Positions 10,091 to 16,384 of a stretch of DNA of 20,645 bases are shown one piece after another; the stretch's first letter is position 1; each line of letters begins with the position of its first letter. The notes below the pieces were generated by a model that was not told where the DNA came from, did not search any database, and saw only the letters and a list, made by a program, of their open reading frames with translations. Made by a program: the position numbers and the translations under genes. The DNA lies in contig SZOR01000075.1 in assembly GCA_030263275.1 (NCBI GenBank), positions 1 through 20,645 on the forward strand. Direction: 5' to 3'. Source of the stretch: DSNY01 sp016861185. GTDB taxonomy: Bacteria; Pseudomonadota; Gammaproteobacteria; Burkholderiales; Burkholderiaceae_F.

Positions 10091-12085
10091 TCAGTTGCCG
10101 TACAGCACGCTCGGCAGCCACAGGCCGATCTGCGGGAACGCGTACAGCAGGAAGATCGCGATGACCTGGATCCCCATGAAGGGCATCATGCCGGCGAAGA
10201 TCTGGTTCAGCGTCACGTGCGGCGGCGACACGCCCTTCAGATAGAAGGCCGACATCGCCACAGGGGGCGACAGGAAGGCCGTCTGCAGGTTCAGCGCGAC
10301 CAGCAGGCCGAAGAACAGCGGGTCGATGTTGAAGTGCGCCAGCAGCGGAATGAAGATCGGCATGAAGATCACGATGATCTCGGTCCACTCCAGCGGCCAG
10401 CCGAGCAGGAAGATGATGATCTGCGACAGGATCAGGAACTGCAGCGGCGTCAGATCGAGCGACAGCACCCAGCGCTCGACGATCTCCTGCCCGCCGAGCA
10501 GCGCGAACGCCGCCGAAAAGATCGCGCTGCCGATGAACAGCCAGCACACCATGGCGCTGGTCTTCGCGGTCAGGAACGACGATTCCTTCAGGATCCCGCC
10601 CAGTTCCCTGAGCGTGCCGCCGATCGCGGCCCCGCTACGCCCCGGCCCGACCGGCGTGGCCCGCCAGCGTTCGACGTAGCGGTAGGCGGCGGCCAGGATG
10701 ATCCCGCCGAAGGCGCCGACCGCGGCCGCCTCGGTGGGCGTGGCCAGGCCGAAGACGATCGAACCGAGCACCGCGAGGATCAGCATCGCCAGCGGAAAGA
10801 ACGAAGTCAGCAACCGCTTGAAGACCTCCATCCGCTCCCAGGTCCACCTGGCGTAAATCGCGAGCAACAACGTCACGCCGATCGCCAGCGTGACCCAATA
10901 CCAGGTCGGCGTCGGCCGCCGCTCCTGGCCCGCCTCCTCAACGACTGGTTGCGCCGCTTCCACCGCCGGCGCGGCGCCGGCTTCCTTCGGCGCGTCGGCC
11001 TTCGCCCCCGCTTCGGCCGGCTCTTCGTCTTCGGCCGGCGGCTGGCCCACGCCGGTGGACGCCTCGGAGGATGCCTCGGCGATATCCGCGGCCACGGCGC
11101 CGCCGGCGGCGATCAGCCCGGCCGTTTCGATCTGTGCGACCGGCGCGGTCGCCGCGCGCTGCATCAGCACCAGGGAGCCGACGATCGCGACCGCCGGCAG
11201 CAGCGTCACGACCCACTGGCCCGCGAGCGCGCCCCGTGACACGCCGGGCACGGCGGCGAAGCTGCGCGTGAGCACGAGCAGCGCGTGGCGGCCGCGCTGC
11301 GCCAAGGCCTGCGCGGCCGCCGACAGCGGCACGCGCCGCTCCTCCTCGGGCAGCGGCGGCATCAGATGCGGCTTCCACTTCGCGACCAGGATGACGTACA
11401 GCACGTACAGGCCGGCCAGCATGAAGCCGGGGAAAAACGCACCCGCGTAGAGCTGAACGACCGATACGCCTGCCGTGGCGCCGTACACGATCAGCAGCAC
11501 CGACGGCGGGATCATGATGCCGAGACAGCCGCCGGCGGTGATCGAGCCGGCCGAGATCTTGACGTCGTAGCCGGCGCGCAGCATCGCCGGCAGCGCGAGC
11601 AGGCCCATCAGCGTGACCACCGCGCCGACGATGCCGGTGGCGGTGGCGAACAGTGCGCAGGTGGCGATCGTGGCCACCGCCAGCGACCCCGGCACGCGCG
11701 CCAGCGACAGATGCAGGCTCTTGAACAGCCGCTCGATCAGCGCCGCACGCTCGACGAGATAGCCCATGAACACGAACAGCGGCACCGCGATCAGCACGTC
11801 GTTCGACATCACGCCGTACGAGCGCTGCACCATCAGGTCGAGCACCTGCCGCACGGCGGTGTCGGGATCGACGCTGCGATAGGCGAGCCAGGCGAACGCC
11901 ACGCCCATGCCCATCAGCGTGAACGCGGTCGGAAAGCCGAGCATGATCGCCACCACGATCAGCGCCAGCATGATCAGGCCGAGGTGGCCGTTGGTCAGGT
12001 TGCCCCACGGCGTCAGCACGACGATCGCGGCGACCACCAGCCCCATCAGCGAAAAGCCGAACCACAGTTCCTTGCGGATCTTCAC
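10091..12085 (-). CDS. dctM: TRAP transporter large permease (DctM), with long central extension
   Basis: The 664-aa protein is the 12-helix transport subunit of a TRAP transporter, which imports an organic acid with Na+. Residues 1–240 carry the usual first half (VPLFVFMGYLVERA, SGSITAGGCLGIMIPPSV-like block at 179–196), and 430–664 the second half (GLATPTEAAAVGAFGG at 446–461; LNLQTAFLSPPVAMSAFYLKG at 598–618). DctM is usually about 430 aa. The surplus is residues about 250–425: two additional hydrophobic segments (about 293–309 and 395–411) around an Ala/Glu/Pro-rich, probably disordered stretch (333–392). Start is GTG 12085, overlapping the dctQ stop by four bases, with AAGGAG six bases upstream. 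Long forms like this occur among mannitol/chloroaromatic-type (FcbT3) permeases. A terminator follows the stop. Confidence 0.92.
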   Translation of the reverse strand: MKIRKELWFGFSLMGLVVAAIVVLTPWGNLTNGHLGLIMLALIVVAIMLGFPTAFTLMGMGVAFAWLAYRSVDPDTAVRQVLDLMVQRSYGVMSNDVLIAVPLFVFMGYLVERAALIERLFKSLHLSLARVPGSLAVATIATCALFATATGIVGAVVTLMGLLALPAMLRAGYDVKISAGSITAGGCLGIMIPPSVLLIVYGATAGVSVVQLYAGAFFPGFMLAGLYVLYVILVAKWKPHLMPPLPEEERRVPLSAAAQALAQRGRHALLVLTRSFAAVPGVSRGALAGQWVVTLLPAVAIVGSLVLMQRAATAPVAQIETAGLIAAGGAVAADIAEASSEASTGVGQPPAEDEEPAEAGAKADAPKEAGAAPAVEAAQPVVEEAGQERRPTPTWYWVTLAIGVTLLLAIYARWTWERMEVFKRLLTSFFPLAMLILAVLGSIVFGLATPTEAAAVGAFGGIILAAAYRYVERWRATPVGPGRSGAAIGGTLRELGGILKESSFLTAKTSAMVCWLFIGSAIFSAAFALLGGQEIVERWVLSLDLTPLQFLILSQIIIFLLGWPLEWTEIIVIFMPIFIPLLAHFNIDPLFFGLLVALNLQTAFLSPPVAMSAFYLKGVSPPHVTLNQIFAGMMPFMGIQVIAIFLLYAFPQIGLWLPSVLYGN

Positions 12086-12699
12086 GGCCGCTCCTTGGCC
12101 ACCAGCGCGTCAAGCTTCTCGATGTCCTCGTCCTTCACGTGCACCATTTCCTTCAGCTTGTCGACGTCGACTTCCTCGACGTCCTCTTCGCGCGACGGCC
12201 ACTCGCCCTGGCGGAGGCAGATGACGCAGCGGACGATCTCGACGATCCCCTGCAGCAGCAGTACCGCGCCGGCGATCGGGATCACCGTCTTGAACGGGTA
12301 GATCGGCGGGCCGTCGGCGGTGATGTTGGAGTGCTCGTTGATCGCCCACGACTCGGCCGCGTAGAAGTAGCCGGCGTAGGTCAGCGCGATCACGCCCGGC
12401 ACGAAGAACACGACGTACAGCACGAGGTCGATCGACGCCTGCGTGCGCGGCGCGAGGAAGCCGTACAGCACGTCGCCGCGCACGTGGCCGTTCTTCGCGA
12501 GCGTGTACGCGCCGGCCATCATGAACAGCGTGCCGTACATCATGATCATCACGTCGAACGCCCACGCGTGCGGGCGGTTCAGCACGTAGCGCGAGAACAC
12601 CTCCCAGGAGATCATCAGCGTCAGGCCGACGATCAGCCAGGAAAAAAAATGGCCGACGAAGGTGCTCACCTTGTCGACCAGCAGCAGCAGCTTTTGCAT
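12082..12699 (-). CDS. dctQ: TRAP transporter small permease (DctQ)
   Basis: The 205-aa membrane protein has four helices (about 15–33, 51–69, 89–110, 137–157) and the segment SWEVFSRYVLNRPHAWAFDV, typical of DctQ subunits that hold the binding protein near the large permease. The remainder, from about 165, is a charged cytoplasmic tail (EEDVEEVDVDKLKEMV), longer than in most DctQ proteins. The stop shares four bases (GTGA) with the dctM start. No clear Shine-Dalgarno precedes ATG 12699; a stem-loop ends seven bases before it. Codons 16–18 contain a run of eight T on the coding strand, a possible slippage site. The stem-loops between dctP and dctQ suggest that permease levels are set below those of the binding protein. 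Confidence 0.9.
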   Translation of the reverse strand: MQKLLLLVDKVSTFVGHFFSWLIVGLTLMISWEVFSRYVLNRPHAWAFDVMIMMYGTLFMMAGAYTLAKNGHVRGDVLYGFLAPRTQASIDLVLYVVFFVPGVIALTYAGYFYAAESWAINEHSNITADGPPIYPFKTVIPIAGAVLLLQGIVEIVRCVICLRQGEWPSREEDVEEVDVDKLKEMVHVKDEDIEKLDALVAKERP

Positions 12700-12706
12700 C
12701 GAAGTC

Positions 12707-12729
12707 GCACCGGCGGTTCACGCCGGTGC
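12707..12729 (-). promoter_or_regulatory. Stem-loop next to the dctQ start
   Basis: A perfect 9-bp inverted repeat (12707–12715 GCACCGGCG with 12721–12729) has a five-base loop. In the mRNA it ends seven bases before the dctQ ATG and takes up the position where a ribosome binding site would be expected, so it may damp dctQM translation. No T-run follows. Confidence 0.55.
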
Positions 12730-12749
12730 CGGCGAAACGGTGAAATGAT

Positions 12750-12776
12750 CGCCGCCCGGCGGGCAGCCGGGCGGCG
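12750..12776 (-). promoter_or_regulatory. Strong stem-loop after dctP
   Basis: A perfect 11-bp GC-rich stem (12750–12760 with 12766–12776; core GCCGCCCGGC) with a five-base loop begins 17 bases after the dctP stop. It has no poly-T. A 3' stabiliser or partial terminator between a highly expressed binding-protein gene and its permease genes is the usual interpretation in such operons. Confidence 0.6.
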
Positions 12777-12792
12777 GTATGCGACGTTCGCG

Positions 12793-13932
12793 TCAGGCCT
12801 TCTTGGCCGGTCCGGCCGGCTTCTTGCCGAAGTAGTGGTTGTACGCCATACGCCGCTGCACGTTGGTGTCGAGGTCCCAGCGCACCGCACGCTCGGCGAA
12901 GGCGCGCTGCGAGTTCTCGATCTCGACGAACAGCGGGTTGTCGGCGCGTTTCTTCGCGGCCTGGTCGTAGGCGTCGAGCTGCGCCTGCAGGATCGACGGC
13001 GGCGTGATGTAGAACTTCACGCCCTGCTTTTCCTGCATCTCGATGTAGTCCTTGCTGTAGCGGTCGATCGCCTTCCAGCTCATGTCGGCGCTCGCCGCTT
13101 CGACGGCGTTTTCGATGATCGCCTTGATCTTCGCCGGCAGCGCGTCGAACTTGGTCTTGTTGAACATGATCTCGAACTGCTCGGCGTTCTGGTGGTAGCT
13201 CTGCAGCATGCAGACCTTCGACACGTCCGGGAAGCCCAGCACGCGGTCGGAGGTGGCGTTGTTGAACTCGGCCGCATCCAGCAGCCCGCGGTCCATCGCC
13301 GGCACGATCTCGCCGCCCGGCAGCGCGTTGACCGCCGCACCCATCGCGGTGAACACGTCGATCGAGATGCCGACCGTGCGGAACTTCAGCCCCTTCATGT
13401 CGGCGGCCTTGGTCACCGGCTTCTTGAACCATCCGAGCGGCTGCGTCGGCATCGGGCCGTACGGGAACGACACGACGTTGGCGTTGATCGAGTTGTAGAG
13501 CTTCTCGAGCAGTTGCTTGCCGCCGCCGTACTTGTGCCAGGCGAGCAGCATGTTGGCGTCCATGCCGAAGGCCGGGCCCGAGCCCCACAGCGCGAGCGCG
13601 TTCTGCTTGCCGTAGTGGTAGACGAGCACGCCGTGCCCGCCGTCGAGCGTGCCCTTCGAGACGGCATCGAGCAGGCCGAACGCCGGAACGACCGCGCCGG
13701 CGGGCAGCACTTCGATCCTCAGCTCGCCGCCGGTCATGTCGTTGACCTTCTTGGCGAAGTCGAGCGCGTATTCGTGAAAGATGTCCTTCGCCGGCCAGGT
13801 CGACTGCCAGCGCATCGAAATCGGACCGGTCTGGCCCTTGGCGATCATCGGCGCGCCGAGCGTCGCCGCGGCGGCGGCCCCCATGAATTTGCGGCGTGCG
13901 GGTTTCGCGTCCTTGGTCTTGAGGAAGTCCAT
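12793..13932 (-). CDS. dctP: TRAP transporter substrate-binding protein, TakP/FcbT1 type
   Basis: The 379-aa periplasmic binding protein starts with a twin-arginine signal (RRKFMG at 13–18, then a hydrophobic Ala-rich stretch), so it is probably exported folded. The mature part follows the DctP fold: WPAKDIFHEYALDFAKKVND (46–65) and the substrate-carboxylate Arg in MKGLKFRTVG (Arg185). LLDAAEFNN (217–225) corresponds to the TakP segment with the Glu-Trp substrate/Na+ contacts, here Glu222-Phe223. TakP binds 2-oxo acids such as pyruvate, and FcbT1 belongs to chlorobenzoate uptake; the Trp-to-Phe change leaves the ligand open. ATG 13932 has AAGGAG five bases upstream, the best ribosome binding site of the operon. 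It is the first gene of dctPQM. Confidence 0.93.
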   Translation of the reverse strand: MDFLKTKDAKPARRKFMGAAAAATLGAPMIAKGQTGPISMRWQSTWPAKDIFHEYALDFAKKVNDMTGGELRIEVLPAGAVVPAFGLLDAVSKGTLDGGHGVLVYHYGKQNALALWGSGPAFGMDANMLLAWHKYGGGKQLLEKLYNSINANVVSFPYGPMPTQPLGWFKKPVTKAADMKGLKFRTVGISIDVFTAMGAAVNALPGGEIVPAMDRGLLDAAEFNNATSDRVLGFPDVSKVCMLQSYHQNAEQFEIMFNKTKFDALPAKIKAIIENAVEAASADMSWKAIDRYSKDYIEMQEKQGVKFYITPPSILQAQLDAYDQAAKKRADNPLFVEIENSQRAFAERAVRWDLDTNVQRRMAYNHYFGKKPAGPAKKA

Positions 13933-14181
13933 GCTGTCTCCTTCAGTGTGTGGCTGGTATCGAACGCGGCCCGTGTTGTTGTCGGCATCACGCCTCGCAG
14001 GTCCTGGTCGAGCCGCTGCCAGAACCGGTCATCGCGCCGGATTCTAGAAGAATCCTCCGTCCGAAGGGGAGAAAGCCGCGACGGAGCGCGCCGCCGGCCT
14101 CAGGGCCAATCCCTACGCAAATGGTCAGATGCGTCCTCCGCGCGCCGTTGCGGGGTCCGTGCAGCGAGGCCGCGCAGGTGG
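13933..14181 (-). other. trkA–dctP intergenic region
   Basis: These 249 bases hold no ORF with coding character and are the only place for the TRAP operon promoter and a trkA terminator. I see no hairpin with a T-run. A palindrome GGATTC (14039–14044) with GAATCC (14050–14055), containing TTCTAGAA (14042–14049), is the most regular site. TAGAAT within it on the minus strand (14041–14046) could be a -10 box, but no -35 is convincing. The dctP Shine-Dalgarno is at 13938–13943. Confidence 0.45.
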
Positions 14182-15594
14182 TCAGAAGAAGCCTACCCCG
14201 ACCTGGAACAGCTTCTCGATGCGCGGGATCAGCCGCTTGTTGGCGACAAATAGGATCAGATGATCCTCGGCCTCGATCGCGGTGTCGTGGTGTGCGATCA
14301 GCACGCGCGCCAGTTCGCCCTGCCCGCGCACCACTGCGCCGATCGTCGCGCCCTTTGGCAGCTCGATGTCCTCGACCTTGCGGCCGACCACGCGCGAGCT
14401 CCGGGCGTCGCCGTGGGCGATGATCTCGAGCGCTTCGGCCGCGCCTCTGCGCAGGCTGTGCGCGGCGACCACGTCGCCGCGGCGTACGTGCTTCAGCAGG
14501 TTCGACAGTGTGGCGTGGCTGGGCGAAATCGCGATGTCGATCTGGCCGCCCTGCATCAGGTCGCCGTAGCTCTTGCGGTTGATCAGCGCGATCGTGCGGC
14601 GCGCGCCCATCCGTTTGGCGAGCAGCGCGCTCATGATGTTGTTCTCGTCGTCGTTGGTCAGCGCGATGAAGAGGTCGGTCTCGGCGACACCCTCCTCGTC
14701 GAGCAGGTCCTCGTCGGTGGCGTCGCCGTGCAGCACCAGCACCGACGACGACAGCTGGCCCGCGAGGTACTCGCAGCGGCGCTTGTTCGCCTCGATGATC
14801 TTCACGTTGAACTTCTCGGGCGTGCCCACGCCTTCGCCGGTGTCGAGCGCTCTCGCCAGGCGCAGGCCGATGTTGCCGCCGCCGGCGAGCAGCACGCGCC
14901 GCACCGGCTTGTCCATCCGGCGCAATTCGGCCATCACGGTGCGGATGTTCTCGCTGGCGGCGAGGAAGAACACCTCGTCGCCGGGCTGGATCATCGTCTG
15001 CGCCTCGCACTGGATGCTGCGGTCGTTGCGGAAGATCGCGACGATGCGCGTGTCGACGTTCGGGATGTGCTTGCGCAGCGCCTGGATCGGTTGCGACACC
15101 AGCGGACCGCCGGCGAACGCGCGCACCGCGATCAGGCTGGCCTTGCCGTCGGCGAACTCGAGCACCTGCAGCGCCTCGGGGAACTCGATCAGCTTCAGCA
15201 GGTAGTCGGTGACGCTCTGCTCGGGCCAGATGATGTGCGTCGCCTTAAAGCCCTGGTCGCCGGTCAGCTCCGGGTGCCCCTGCAGCTCGGTGTTGCGCAC
15301 GCGCGCGATGCGGGTCGGCACGTTGAACAGGTCGGCCGCGACCTTGCAGGCGACCAGGTTCGTTTCGTCGCTCGCGGTCACCGCGATCAGCATGTCGGCG
15401 TCCTCGGCGCCGGCCTCCTTCAGCACCGACGGCAGCGTGGCGTTGCCGACCAGCCCGCGCAGGTCGTAGCGCGACTGCAGGTCCGCGATGCGCGGGCCAT
15501 CGGTGTCGATCACCGTGATGTCGTTGGCTTCGGAAACGAGGCTTTCGGCCACCGAGGTGCCGACGCGGCCGGCGCCGAGAATGATGATCTTCAT
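14182..15594 (-). CDS. trkA: Trk potassium uptake system, NAD-binding regulatory subunit
   Basis: The 470-aa cytoplasmic protein has the duplicated RCK architecture of TrkA. The first NAD-binding domain has GAGRVG (7–12) with the acidic end of beta-2 in VIDTD (28–32), then a TrkA-C domain (about 140–220). The second Rossmann domain has LAGGGNIG (236–243) and HGDATDEDLLDEEGV (289–303), and a second TrkA-C domain follows (about 385–455). It gates TrkH in response to bound nucleotides. The length matches the family (458 in E. coli). ATG 15594 is preceded by GGAAG. It lies 42 bases after ntrX, so trkA may be co-transcribed with ntrYX. Its partner gene trkH is displaced by the TRAP operon. Confidence 0.96.
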   Translation of the reverse strand: MKIIILGAGRVGTSVAESLVSEANDITVIDTDGPRIADLQSRYDLRGLVGNATLPSVLKEAGAEDADMLIAVTASDETNLVACKVAADLFNVPTRIARVRNTELQGHPELTGDQGFKATHIIWPEQSVTDYLLKLIEFPEALQVLEFADGKASLIAVRAFAGGPLVSQPIQALRKHIPNVDTRIVAIFRNDRSIQCEAQTMIQPGDEVFFLAASENIRTVMAELRRMDKPVRRVLLAGGGNIGLRLARALDTGEGVGTPEKFNVKIIEANKRRCEYLAGQLSSSVLVLHGDATDEDLLDEEGVAETDLFIALTNDDENNIMSALLAKRMGARRTIALINRKSYGDLMQGGQIDIAISPSHATLSNLLKHVRRGDVVAAHSLRRGAAEALEIIAHGDARSSRVVGRKVEDIELPKGATIGAVVRGQGELARVLIAHHDTAIEAEDHLILFVANKRLIPRIEKLFQVGVGFF

Positions 15595-15636
15595 GGAATC
15601 TTCCGTGACGGCGCTGCGCGTGCGCGCGCCGCCCGC

Positions 15637-16359
15637 TCAGGTCGATCCGCCGCCGGCTTCGCCGTCCGTCTCGTGTCCGTTGCGCTCGGCGCGGCGGCCG
15701 CCGCGCCCGAGTTCTACGCCGAGTTGCTTGAGCTTGCGGTACAGGTGCGTGCGCTCGAGCCCCGCCCGGTCGGCCACGCGCGTCATGCTGTAGTTCTCGC
15801 GCGCGAGGTGGTACTCGAAATACACGCGCTCGAACTGGTCGCGCGCCTCGCGCAGCGGCTGGTCGAGGCTGACGCCGGTCGATTCGGCGCCGGCGACGGT
15901 GCGTACGCGGGCACCGTCGACGCCGTTGACCGATTCCGCCGGTTGCGCCGCCGCCGTCGCCAGCGCCGGCGCGGCGCGCAGGTTGCGCATCATGCGGCCG
16001 CGCTCGAGTCCGCTCTTGACCGCGGCCAGCAGGCGCGCGAGCGCGATCGGCTTCTCCAGGAAGTCGAGCGCGCCGAAGCGCGTCGCCTCGACCGCGGTGT
16101 CGATCGTCGCGTGGCCGGACATCATGATCACCGGCATCGTCAACTGCCCGTTCGACGCCCACTCCTTCAGCAGCGTGACGCCGTCGGTATCGGGCATCCA
16201 GATGTCGAGCAGCACCAGGTCCGGCGGTTCGCTCTGCCGCAGTTGGCGCGCGACGCTGGCGTTCTCCGCCGTCAGCACCGCATGCCCTTCATCGGACAGG
16301 ATCTCGGACAGCAGCTCGCGGATGCCGATTTCGTCGTCAACGACCAGGATGGTGGCCAT
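15637..16359 (-). CDS. ntrX: Short NtrX-type response regulator (receiver plus Fis-type HTH, no AAA+)
   Basis: The 240-aa protein has an N-terminal receiver domain with Asp8, Asp9, the phospho-acceptor Asp52 (LLDIWMPDTDG) and Lys103 (FLEKP), all in place. After an Ala-rich linker (about 128–160), residues about 168–215 form a Fis-type helix-turn-helix (ENYSMTRVADRAGLERTHLYRKLKQLG region). The sigma-54-binding AAA+ domain that classical NtrX and NtrC carry between the two is missing, with neither GAFTGA nor Walker motifs, so it cannot activate sigma-54 polymerase by itself. The strongly basic/Gly C-terminal tail is probably disordered. GGAAG precedes ATG 16359. The cognate kinase gene ntrY ends 25 bases upstream. 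Confidence 0.9.
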   Translation of the reverse strand: MATILVVDDEIGIRELLSEILSDEGHAVLTAENASVARQLRQSEPPDLVLLDIWMPDTDGVTLLKEWASNGQLTMPVIMMSGHATIDTAVEATRFGALDFLEKPIALARLLAAVKSGLERGRMMRNLRAAPALATAAAQPAESVNGVDGARVRTVAGAESTGVSLDQPLREARDQFERVYFEYHLARENYSMTRVADRAGLERTHLYRKLKQLGVELGRGGRRAERNGHETDGEAGGGST

Positions 16360-16384
16360 GCTTCCAGGGCGGCGCGCCGCCGCG

